Both the position numbers and the translations under genes were made by a program. Source: Betaproteobacteria bacterium UBA5582 (lineage in GTDB: Bacteria > Pseudomonadota > Gammaproteobacteria > Burkholderiales > Rhodocyclaceae). Taken from it: a DNA stretch of 6,627 bases. Location of the stretch: assembly GCA_002425245.1 (NCBI GenBank), contig DILW01000041.1, forward strand, positions 1 to 6,627. Direction: 5' to 3'. Below the pieces are notes generated by a model. That model was not told where the DNA came from and searched no databases. It was given only the letters and a program-made list of their open reading frames with translations. Numbering within the stretch: position 1 is the stretch's first letter; the number at the start of each line of letters is the position of its first letter. Below are positions 1-6,182 of this stretch, piece by piece.

Positions 1-990
<990 letters not shown>

Positions 991-1023
991 GGTCAATGAC
1001 TCCGGAAAGGAAGGGATGCCGGC

Positions 1024-1055
1024 ATTCTAGCGCTGCGGCGGCGGGCTGGTGTGAA
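1024..1055 (-). promoter_or_regulatory. Possible promoter of the HerA-like ATPase gene
   Basis: On the minus strand TTCACA (1055-1050) and TAGAAT (1029-1024) each match the sigma70 -35 and -10 consensus at five of six positions, about 34 bases upstream of the start codon. The 20-base spacer is longer than the usual 16-18, so the -10 may be real with a weak or different -35. This is a prediction from sequence only. Confidence 0.3.
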
Positions 1056-1092
1056 GGAGGGTAAAGCGGACTGGGCAATAGGCGGGGCGATA

Positions 1093-1098
1093 TGTACA
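1093..1098. promoter_or_regulatory. TGTACA operator core upstream of the YefM-type antitoxin gene
   Basis: The palindrome TGTACA lies 28 bases before the antitoxin start and overlaps a plausible -10 region (TACAGT at 1096-1101). Established knowledge: YefM-YoeB autoregulates by binding repeats with a TGTACA core in its own promoter. Only one core is seen here, whereas E. coli has adjacent long and short repeats. Autorepression at this site is therefore likely but inferred. Confidence 0.5.
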
Positions 1099-1126
1099 GT
1101 AAGGTGTGGAGATGCGGAGGTATGAA

Positions 1127-1378
1127 ATGGATGCAATGATCTACACCACGCTACGCGCGAACCTCGCCAGCACCATGGACCGGGTTTGCAACGACCACGA
1201 AACCCTGATCATCACCCGCAATGGCAAGCAAGCCGTGGTGATGCTGTCGCTCGAAGATTACCAGGTGCTGGAGGAAACCACTTACCTCCTGCGCACACCG
1301 ACCAACGCCAGGCGGCTTCTCTCAGCTGTTGAACAATTGCATGGCGATAAAAGCTCGGAGCGGGAACTGGCTGGGTAA
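1127..1378 (+). CDS. yefM: YefM/Phd-family antitoxin, apparently without its toxin
   Basis: An 83-residue antitoxin and autorepressor of the YefM/Phd type. In this family the N-terminal half dimerises and binds operator DNA, and the C-terminal half wraps the cognate RelE-like toxin YoeB. Family signatures are clear: LRANLASTMDRVC at 9-21, a basic ITRNGKQAVVMLSLEDYQ stretch at 29-46, and ETTYLLRTPTNARRLL at 50-65, the typical toxin-binding entry. The ATG at 1127 is chosen because GGAGG (1116-1120) stands six bases before it; an in-frame GTG at 1106 and an ATG at 1112 lack a ribosome site. A TGTACA operator core lies upstream. The YoeB gene normally follows immediately or overlaps, but no intact toxin frame is found downstream before the REP-like repeats. 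It may be a solitary antitoxin, a remnant, or paired with a toxin elsewhere. Confidence 0.9.
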   Translation: MDAMIYTTLRANLASTMDRVCNDHETLIITRNGKQAVVMLSLEDYQVLEETTYLLRTPTNARRLLSAVEQLHGDKSSERELAG

Positions 1379-1455
1379 AACAGCATTTTCCGAGGGCCGA
1401 ATCGAGGGAGTACTGGCGCTACTGGCCGAGACAGGACAGGGTTTGGGTAACTAAT

Positions 1456-1469
1456 CGTGGTCTGTCCCC
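1456..1469 (+). repeat. REP-like 14-bp motif, copy 1
   Basis: CGTGGTCTGTCCCC is the exact reverse complement of 1897-1910 and nearly the same as 1936-1948. It lies downstream of the antitoxin gene and of the convergent lipoprotein gene. Short repeats of this kind, scattered in intergenic DNA in both orientations, resemble REP elements. No transposase (RAYT or other) is in the window. Confidence 0.7.
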
Positions 1470-1478
1470 TACTGATGT

Positions 1479-1493
1479 GGAGTTTTTAACTCC
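1479..1493. terminator. Small hairpin between convergent genes, possible terminator
   Basis: GGAGTT and AACTCC pair around a three-base TTT loop. The hairpin lies between the plus-strand antitoxin gene and the minus-strand lipoprotein gene, where a terminator would be expected. The stem is only six pairs and no clear T-tract follows on either strand (a C-run follows on plus), so the call is weak. Confidence 0.25.
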
Positions 1494-1540
1494 CCCCCGG
1501 GCCACTTTCGGTCTGATTGGGCTTGTTCCGGCTCGTTGAA

Positions 1541-1810
1541 TTAAACGCACCTGAATTGAAGGGTGACGTTCCCCAGTGAGCCAGCGCGGCCAGGAACTAA
1601 CTGAAGATCGACTGTTTCCATTTTCTTCCCCTGCTTGGAGCAGAAGTCGTTTGCCTCTTCGTGGACCTCAGAAGCGGCAGAGGCAGAAATTCCGCCTCCA
1701 AATTTTGCAGTATTCTTTGAAATCATAAATTTGTCTGTTGTGAGCGGAACAACGCCAGAACTTGCGCATCCAGTAAGCAACAGTGCCAGTGCAAATGCCC
1801 TGTACTTCAA
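1541..1810 (-). CDS. Small uncharacterised lipoprotein
   Basis: An 89-residue protein with a short signal peptide: a charged MKYR start, a hydrophobic stretch at 5-12, and lipobox LTGC at 12-15, so Cys15 would be lipidated. Ala at +2 rather than Asp favours outer-membrane sorting under the Lol rule of Enterobacteria. The mature part is about 75 residues. It has a DKFMISK segment at 26-32, EANDFCSKQGKKM at 52-64 and a C-terminal LQFRC; C57 and C88 could form a disulfide. I associate this pattern with small proteobacterial lipoproteins of unknown function, not with a characterised family. The start is TTG at 1810: GGGAG (1823-1819) stands eight bases before it, an in-frame stop lies two codons upstream, and the nearby ATG at 1817 is in another frame. 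Base composition is more AT-rich than the flanking housekeeping genes. The gene lies between two inverted copies of a REP-like motif. Function unknown. Confidence 0.78.
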   Translation of the reverse strand: MKYRAFALALLLTGCASSGVVPLTTDKFMISKNTAKFGGGISASAASEVHEEANDFCSKQGKKMETVDLQLVPGRAGSLGNVTLQFRCV

Positions 1811-1896
1811 AAGTCATACTCCCTAGAGTGATTAACAGAAACTGCATTGTGCTGCGTAGATAAAATCCGAACGCTAAACGGGGCGAAGCGTTAGAC

Positions 1897-1948
1897 GGGG
1901 ACAGACCACGGTTTTGACCGGTATGTAAAATTAATCGTGATCTGTCCC
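1897..1948. repeat. REP-like inverted pair (copies 2 and 3), imperfect hairpin
   Basis: GGGGACAGACCACG (1897-1910) and CGTGATCTGTCCC (1936-1948) are inverted copies of the same motif. They can pair over 13 positions with one mismatch around a 25-base AT-rich loop. Copy 2 is also an exact 14-bp inverted repeat of copy 1 at 1456-1469, so the lipoprotein gene is bracketed. The layout resembles a REP/BIME unit. It could also terminate or stabilise transcripts coming from the 148-aa gene on the minus strand. Confidence 0.7.
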
Positions 1949-2062
1949 TTGTTACTTCGATAATCCCGTCATTTTCTCAAATCACACTGCATGATGGTTA
2001 CTTATGCAGATTTTTCTAAGAATTGTCCCTTGCTCGGGATTGAATTGAATCGAAATATCTAT

Positions 2063-2509
2063 TCAGTGGTTTGCAAGATATTCAGCCAAGCCAAACGGTT
2101 TCTTTTGTTCTGGCTCAAAACAACCAAGAGCTTCATCGACTCCCTGCCGGTATGCAGAATCGAACGCTACGTTATCGAGAAATCCTATTGATTCTCTAAC
2201 GTACTTTATGGCATCAATTCCTTGATCATGAAGAATAAATCCATGCCCAGCAATAATCCTCATCATTGCATAATCTTCAACTGCACTCGGGAGGCCTGAG
2301 GCTTTTATTACCGCATAAACAAACCCATAAATATAGCCTCTGGAAAATTGGCTTTGAAGTTCCAGCATGTAATTTTGTTTACCCTGAAACGGCAATAATT
2401 GCATCAGCACTAATGATGCCGCATTGCCAAGAACCTCTACGCTTCTCCTGTCGAGCGAATCGGTTATTTTTTCAATCGTCGATTTCCTTTTTCCAAACAA
2501 GCCAAACAT
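2063..2509 (-). CDS. Hypothetical 148-aa protein of the AT-rich islet
   Basis: A soluble protein that I do not recognise. It begins MFGLFGKRKSTIEK, followed by a largely helical middle with LVLMQLLPF, FSRGYIYGFVYAVIKASGLPS and YAMMRIIAGHGF segments, and ends with acidic/basic EPEQKK and LAEYLANH. No signal peptide or convincing membrane helix is seen. The glycine/aromatic GYIYGFVYA segment is the most distinctive part, but I cannot assign a domain. The ATG at 2509 is preferred because AGGGG stands five bases upstream; a GTG at 2524 would add five residues (MVGVF) and lacks a good ribosome site. It lies 38 bases downstream of the 89-aa gene on the same strand and is probably co-transcribed with it. 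A small hairpin (2530-2544, ATGCGG/CCGCAT around ATG) sits in the gap. Codon usage is AT-rich compared with the pirin and yebC genes. Confidence 0.7.
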   Translation of the reverse strand: MFGLFGKRKSTIEKITDSLDRRSVEVLGNAASLVLMQLLPFQGKQNYMLELQSQFSRGYIYGFVYAVIKASGLPSAVEDYAMMRIIAGHGFILHDQGIDAIKYVRESIGFLDNVAFDSAYRQGVDEALGCFEPEQKKPFGLAEYLANH

Positions 2510-2547
2510 GAAGACCCCTACCACACTCTATGCGGATGCCGCATTAA

Positions 2548-2817
2548 TCAACCCATAAATCCATCAGATTTAGCATAAGCAATCATCGCCAGTTGCCGAC
2601 CGCCATAACAGTGTCGACAAAAAACTCTCATCGCGTCATTCAAATAACCAGCGCCCCGGGAATCTATCCTTGCAGCGATATAATTTGCCTCTAGCTGGCT
2701 TTTTCCTTCGCTTCTTTCTGCGAGGTAGACATATGCTCGAACGGCTTTAATACCTCGCCTTGTCAGATAAAAGAAAAAAACAGCAATCAATCCAAAAACA
2801 ATTAATGCAAGTTCCAT
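2548..2817 (-). CDS. Hypothetical 89-aa single-pass membrane protein with CxxC
   Basis: No family recognised. An uncleaved hydrophobic helix at about residues 3-19 (LALIVFGLIAVFFFYLT) is followed by the basic run RRGIKAVR. By the positive-inside rule this places the rest of the protein in the cytoplasm. The soluble part contains an ERSEGKSQLEANYIAARIDSRG helix-like stretch at 34-55 in two blocks and a CRHC motif at 67-70 followed by YGGRQL. One CxxC alone is too little to claim zinc binding, unless the protein dimerises. The ATG at 2817 follows a weak GAG ribosome site. A perfect TATAAT at 2840-2835 lies just upstream. It is the probable first gene of a two-gene unit with the 148-aa gene. AT-rich composition suggests acquisition from outside, but nothing identifies the vehicle. 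Confidence 0.68.
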   Translation of the reverse strand: MELALIVFGLIAVFFFYLTRRGIKAVRAYVYLAERSEGKSQLEANYIAARIDSRGAGYLNDAMRVFCRHCYGGRQLAMIAYAKSDGFMG

Positions 2818-2834
2818 TTATCGCTCAGTCATAA

Positions 2835-2840
2835 ATTATA
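2835..2840 (-). promoter_or_regulatory. Likely -10 box for the two hypothetical genes
   Basis: The minus strand reads TATAAT exactly at 2840-2835, 17 bases before the 89-aa gene start, in the only upstream gap for that unit. No good -35 is found 16-18 bases further up, and there is no extended -10 TG. The box is therefore plausible but the promoter is incomplete by consensus. Confidence 0.35.
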
Positions 2841-3095
2841 GGTCTATAGCTCAGCAACGCTCGCTCTGCTCCACGGCCAGACCTTAACATATTAACTCGG
2901 CAACCAAATAGGTTCATCCGTTGATTATGCGGCGGCATATTGGACAATCGGATGCTCGAAATAGGATTTCACCCGTTCTGGTCGATTCTGTAATTTCATC
3001 ATCGCGCCTCGTCCCCTGTTGCAAATCATTTGTCACACGCATCCAGCATAACGATCGGGCGATTTGATGTCGAGTGGATGTTGCTGGTGCTGCGT

Positions 3096-3977
3096 TCAAC
3101 CCCAGCCTGCCGGCAGTGTCGGCGGCATCAGGCGCGGTGTGCTGCCATCGCCAACTGGCCCGAAGCGCGGATCGCCGTTTTCCCACTGCCGTTGTGCTTC
3201 GGCGATGCTGGCGCGGTCGCTGGCGACGAAGTTCCACCACATCTGGAGCGGTGCCGTGAATGGTTCGCCGCCGAGCAGCAGGACTTTGCTGCCGGCGGGC
3301 AGCTTGAGTTGCAGGTGGTCGCGGCCGGGTTCGAGGTAGAGGAATTCGTCGCTGCCCAGGGTTTCGCCGGCGGCGGTGATGTGGCCGAGCAGGGGGAGCA
3401 GGCCGTATTCGAATTCGGTTTGTAGCGGCAGGTCGAGCGCCGCGTCGGCGGTGGCGGCGATGTCCAGGCCGAGCAGCGGGGTGTGGATGCGGGTGGGGGC
3501 ACGGTTGTTCCGGTAGTGGCCGGCGAGCAGCGTGAATCGGGCGCCGTCGGCGGTCCAGGTCGGCAGGTCGGGGTAGTGGGCGAAGTCGGGTGGGCAGTCG
3601 CGTTGTTCGGGCGGCAGGGCGATCCACAGTTGGGCGGCGTGCAGGCGCTGGCCGGGTTGCGGGGAGTCTTCGGTGTGGGCGATGCCGTGGCCGGCGGTCA
3701 TCAGGTTGACCTGGCCGGGGCGGATCAGTTGTTCGTTGCCCAGGCTGTCGCGGTGCAGGATTTCGCCGGTGACGGGCCAGGTGAAGGTTTGCAGGCCGAT
3801 GTGCGGGTGAGCGCCGACATGCAGACCGGCGTCCGGGGCGAAGTCGACCGGGCCGATGTGGTCAAGGAAGCACCAGGCGCCGACCATGCGCCGGTGGCGG
3901 GTGGGCAGGGCGCGGCGGATGCTCAGGCCGGCGCCGAGTTCGGTTTCGCGGGTGGCGATGCGCTGGATGGCGGACAT
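3096..3977 (-). CDS. Pirin family protein (bicupin metalloprotein)
   Basis: A 293-residue pirin homologue, the usual length for the bacterial YhhW/pirin group. The N-terminal cupin carries all four expected metal ligands: H57 and H59 in GAHPHIGLQTFTW, and H101 and E103 in GHGIAHTED; human pirin uses H56, H58, H101 and E103. Also typical are MVGAWCFLDHIGP (31-43) and GEILHRDSLG (71-80). A second cupin (pirin C-terminal domain) follows from about residue 160, ending in LLLGGEPF and the partner-strand QMWWNFVA. Some bacterial pirins have quercetin 2,3-dioxygenase activity and others bind enzyme partners; the substrate here cannot be told from sequence. It is cytoplasmic, with no signal peptide. 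The ATG at 3977 has an AAGGGA site upstream. It stands as a single gene, separated from the upstream 111-aa gene by a strong hairpin. Open frames on the plus strand and other minus frames here are shadows. Confidence 0.94.
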   Translation of the reverse strand: MSAIQRIATRETELGAGLSIRRALPTRHRRMVGAWCFLDHIGPVDFAPDAGLHVGAHPHIGLQTFTWPVTGEILHRDSLGNEQLIRPGQVNLMTAGHGIAHTEDSPQPGQRLHAAQLWIALPPEQRDCPPDFAHYPDLPTWTADGARFTLLAGHYRNNRAPTRIHTPLLGLDIAATADAALDLPLQTEFEYGLLPLLGHITAAGETLGSDEFLYLEPGRDHLQLKLPAGSKVLLLGGEPFTAPLQMWWNFVASDRASIAEAQRQWENGDPRFGPVGDGSTPRLMPPTLPAGWG

Positions 3978-4053
3978 GGTTTCCCTTTCTGGCGGATGCT
4001 GGCGTCAGCCTGCCACAGGTGGTGGCGAAAGGGGAATCGGCGATTGTCGGGGG

Positions 4054-4085
4054 CGCCGGCTTGTCTACTTTGCGACAAGCCGGCG
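4054..4085. terminator. Perfect 12-bp GC-rich hairpin, candidate terminator
   Basis: CGCCGGCTTGTC (4054-4065) pairs perfectly with GACAAGCCGGCG (4074-4085) around an eight-base loop (TACTTTGC). On the minus strand it begins only four bases after the stop codon of the 111-aa gene and lies before the pirin gene. That is where a terminator separating the two would be. There is no T-tract on the minus strand, so it would be an atypical intrinsic terminator or a transcript-end stabiliser. The structure is certain, the role is inferred. Confidence 0.6.
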
Positions 4086-4089
4086 TGTT

Positions 4090-4425
4090 TCAGTCCGCCT
4101 TGTTGTGGGCGGCGCTGAGGACTTCGGAGACGTATTCGCCGCGCGCGGTTGCGTTGTTTTCCTGCTGGTTGGCAGCGCACCAGGCGGCGAAGGCGACCGG
4201 GTCGATCTGGCATTCCAGGGCCATCACGCCGGAGCGCTGGAAATTGCGCCGAGCCGCCACGGCCATGGCTTTCCACTTCTCGAAGCTGTCCTCGAAGCAC
4301 TCCGGATCGGTGGCCGTGGCCTTGACCGCAGCCCAGCTTTCCGGGGTGTACCAGGTGACGCCGATGACCAGTTGCTGGCTGCGCCGTTTGGCTTTCAGGC
4401 TTTGGTAGAGGGTGGGTTTTCTCAT
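4090..4425 (-). CDS. Conserved-looking hypothetical protein, 111 aa
   Basis: A small cytoplasmic protein without signal peptide or membrane segment, and I cannot name its family. It starts MRKPTLYQSLKAKRRSQQ (strongly basic), then has VIGVTWYTPESWAAVKATATD at about 20-40 in two blocks. A helical, aromatic/charged stretch with CFEDSFEKWKAMAVAARR follows at 43-60, then MALECQIDP and FAAWCAANQQ. The basic N-terminus could contact nucleic acid, but this is speculation. GC-rich codon use matches the pirin and yebC genes, supporting a native gene. The ATG at 4425 is chosen because the protein reads naturally from there. Its ribosome site is poor (AGGA about 12 bases away), so an in-frame GTG at 4476, which would add 17 residues, is not excluded. 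It is divergent from yebC and ends five bases before a 12-bp hairpin. Confidence 0.72.
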   Translation of the reverse strand: MRKPTLYQSLKAKRRSQQLVIGVTWYTPESWAAVKATATDPECFEDSFEKWKAMAVAARRNFQRSGVMALECQIDPVAFAAWCAANQQENNATARGEYVSEVLSAAHNKAD

Positions 4426-4495
4426 GAGATGGCGGTTTCCTGGGCAAAAGATCGACCTACCAAGCAACAAGCGCACCTAAAAGCCGTGCTCTGGC

Positions 4496-4524
4496 CTGAC
4501 GCAAAAACGCCGTACGGGTAAAAT
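4496..4524 (+). promoter_or_regulatory. Predicted sigma70 promoter of yebC cluster
   Basis: CTGACG (4496-4501) and TAAAAT (4519-4524) are separated by exactly 17 bases and lie in the divergent gap, 36 bases before the yebC start. Both hexamers match consensus well (four and five of six). It is the best candidate for the promoter of the yebC, transporter and ruvC genes. Confidence 0.55.
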
Positions 4525-4560
4525 CCACCCTTCTTCGTTATTTGCATTCAGGAAAACAGC

Positions 4561-5286
4561 ATGGCCGGTCATTCGAAATGGGCAAATATCCAGCACCGCA
4601 AGGGTCGTCAGGACGAAAAGCGTGGTGCGGCTTTCTCCAAGATCGCCAAGGAAATCACCGTGGCGGCCAAGATGGGCGGGGGCGATCCCGGCTTCAACCC
4701 GCGCCTGCGCGTGGCGGTCGATAAGGCCAAGGGCGTGAACATGCCCAAGGACAAGATCGACACGGCGATCAAGAAGGGCACCGGCGAGCTGGAAGGCGTC
4801 GATTACGTCGAGATCCGCTATGAAGGCTACGGCATCGGCGGCGCGGCGATCATGGTCGATTGCCTGACCGACAACAAGACCCGGACGGTGGCCGAAGTCC
4901 GCCATGCCTTCAACAAGTACGGCGGCAACATGGGTACCGACGGTTGCGTGGCTTTCCAGTTCAAGCACTGCGGCCAGATGATCTTCGCCCCGGGCACCGA
5001 CGAAGCGGCGCTGATGGACGCGGCGATCGAGGCGGGCGCCGAGGACGTGGCGACCAACGATGACGGTTCGATCGAAGTCATCACCGCTGCTGCCGACTAC
5101 GTGGCCGTCAAGGACGCGCTGGAAGCCGCCGGATTCACGCCGGAATTCGGCGAAGTGACGATGAAGCCGGAAGCCGAGAACGTCTTTACCGGCGAAGACG
5201 CCGTGAAGATGCAGAAGCTGCTCGACGCGCTGGAAGGCCTGGACGACGTTCAGGAGATTTACACGACTGCGGTCATCGAGGAGTGA
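4561..5286 (+). CDS. yebC: YebC/PmpR (TACO1) family protein
   Basis: A 241-residue full-length member of the YebC/PmpR family, long annotated as DNA-binding transcriptional regulators. More recent work on the family, including the mitochondrial homologue TACO1, points to a role in translation, helping ribosomes through proline-rich stretches. The actual role here is therefore open between the two. The N-terminal hallmark MAGHSKWANIQHRK is intact, followed by DEKRGAAFSKIAKEI, the NPRLRVAVDKAKGVNMPKD block at about 46-64 and YEGYGIGGAAIMVDCLTDNK at 87-106. FNKYGGNMG follows at about 117-125, then a C-terminal domain with EVITAAADYVAVKDALE and an acidic end. The start has AGGA seven bases upstream and a good sigma70-type promoter. 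It heads a plus-strand cluster with an EamA transporter and ruvC, and yebC next to ruvC is a common proteobacterial arrangement. The long minus-strand frame over it is antisense noise. Confidence 0.97.
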   Translation: MAGHSKWANIQHRKGRQDEKRGAAFSKIAKEITVAAKMGGGDPGFNPRLRVAVDKAKGVNMPKDKIDTAIKKGTGELEGVDYVEIRYEGYGIGGAAIMVDCLTDNKTRTVAEVRHAFNKYGGNMGTDGCVAFQFKHCGQMIFAPGTDEAALMDAAIEAGAEDVATNDDGSIEVITAAADYVAVKDALEAAGFTPEFGEVTMKPEAENVFTGEDAVKMQKLLDALEGLDDVQEIYTTAVIEE

Positions 5287-5327
5287 TCGCGACTGCGGGG
5301 AGCGACAGGGCACGGGGAGCTTAGGCC

Positions 5328-6182
5328 ATGCAACGCGCCTATCCCCTCCTCTTCGTCTTCCTGTGGAGCACCGGTTTCATCGGTGCCAAGTTTGGCCTGC
5401 CTTACGCCGAGCCTTTGTCCTTCCTGCTCACGCGCTACGGGTTGGTGATCGTGCTGATGCTGGCGATTGCCCTGCTCACCCGCGCGCCGTGGCCGAAAGA
5501 TCCTTTGCAGTGGCTGCACATCGGCGTTTCCGGTGTGCTCGTCCATGCTTTTTACCTTGGGGGTGTCTTCGTCGCCATCGGCCATGGTCTGCCGGCCGGG
5601 ATCACCGCGCTGGTCGTCGGCATGCAGCCCTTGCTTACCGCCTGCAGCGCCGGCTGGCTGCTGGGCGAGAAAGTGAGCGCTCGCCAGTGGGGCGGGCTGG
5701 CGATGGGTTTCGTCGGCGTTGCCCTGGTGGTTTCCGGCAAGCTCGGCGACGGCGCGCTCGGCCCCATGTTGCTACCGGCGCTGGTCGCGCTGCTGGCGAT
5801 CACCGCCGGTACGCTGTACCAGAAACGTTTCTGCGCCCGCTTCGACCTGCGCACCGGTTCGGTCATCCAGTTCGTGCCGACGGCCATCGTGACGGCCATC
5901 GCCGTCGCGCTGTTCGAGGACTACCGGATCGAGTGGAGCGGCGAATTCCTGTTCGCGCTCGGCTGGCTGGTGCTGGTCCTCTCGCTCGGCGCGATCAGCC
6001 TGCTCAACCTCCTGATCCGCAACGGCAGCGCGGTCAATGTCGCCAGCCTGTTCTACCTGACGCCGCCGACGACGGCGCTGATCGCCTGGGCCGTGTTCGG
6101 CGAGACGCTGACGCCGGTCGCCGTGCTCGGCATGGCGGTGGCGGTCGGTGGGGTGTATCTGGTCGCGAGGCCGACGCAATGA
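5328..6182 (+). CDS. EamA/DMT-family transporter
   Basis: A 284-residue inner-membrane protein of the drug/metabolite transporter superfamily with two EamA repeats. About ten hydrophobic helices can be read, approximately at 5-22, 30-50, 63-83, 89-109, 119-137, 145-161, 176-196, 206-227, 235-256 and 261-280. The repeats end alike: LLGEKVSARQWGGLAMGFVG (E114) and FGETLTPVAVLGMAVAVGG (E259), each a conserved Glu followed by the last helix of the repeat. An aromatic WSTGFIGAK sits in helix 1. Family members export amino acids, metabolites or drugs; the substrate cannot be predicted. The ATG at 5328 has GGAG eight bases upstream. It lies 41 bases after yebC, and its TGA stop overlaps the ruvC ATG, so it is almost certainly in one operon with ruvC. 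Its place between two otherwise adjacent housekeeping genes is unusual. Confidence 0.93.
   Translation: MQRAYPLLFVFLWSTGFIGAKFGLPYAEPLSFLLTRYGLVIVLMLAIALLTRAPWPKDPLQWLHIGVSGVLVHAFYLGGVFVAIGHGLPAGITALVVGMQPLLTACSAGWLLGEKVSARQWGGLAMGFVGVALVVSGKLGDGALGPMLLPALVALLAITAGTLYQKRFCARFDLRTGSVIQFVPTAIVTAIAVALFEDYRIEWSGEFLFALGWLVLVLSLGAISLLNLLIRNGSAVNVASLFYLTPPTTALIAWAVFGETLTPVAVLGMAVAVGGVYLVARPTQ

Noticed and set aside
1829..1896. Integron attC-like pieces: GTTAGAC at 1890-1896 (fits GTTRRRY) with AACGCT/AGCGTT inverted arms nearby, and GATTAAC at 1829-1835 just before the lipoprotein gene.
   Set aside because: No matching R'' box with paired L boxes was found; GATTAAC breaks the RYYYAAC consensus, the arms do not fold as an attC site, and there is no integrase or cassette array.
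1991..2191. Plus-strand 66-codon frame across the 3' end of the 148-aa gene.
   Set aside because: It lies mostly antisense to the better supported minus-strand gene, with no ribosome site and no recognisable features.
2840..2884. AGGTCTATAGCTCAG followed later by AGACCT, resembling the 5' part and acceptor pairing of a tRNA.
   Set aside because: The D-stem cannot close (no GAGC partner), and no anticodon or T-arm fits within 45 bases; it is probably a chance match overlapping the -10 box.
2925..3002. A 25-codon minus-strand ORF (MMKLQNRPERVKSYFEHP...) with GAGG a few bases upstream.
   Set aside because: Too short to support without homologues; it may be a gene fragment, but coding cannot be shown. 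The rest of the 278-base gap 2818-3095 shows only the -10 box.
2914..4521. Several overlapping open frames (minus 2914-3627, plus 3483-4118, plus 3856-4521) around the pirin gene.
   Set aside because: All are Arg/Pro/Ala/Gly-rich shadows of the pirin and 111-aa genes in GC-rich sequence.
4477..5313. Long minus-strand open frame opposite yebC.
   Set aside because: yebC is unmistakable on the plus strand; the reverse frame is composition-driven and has no recognisable domain.
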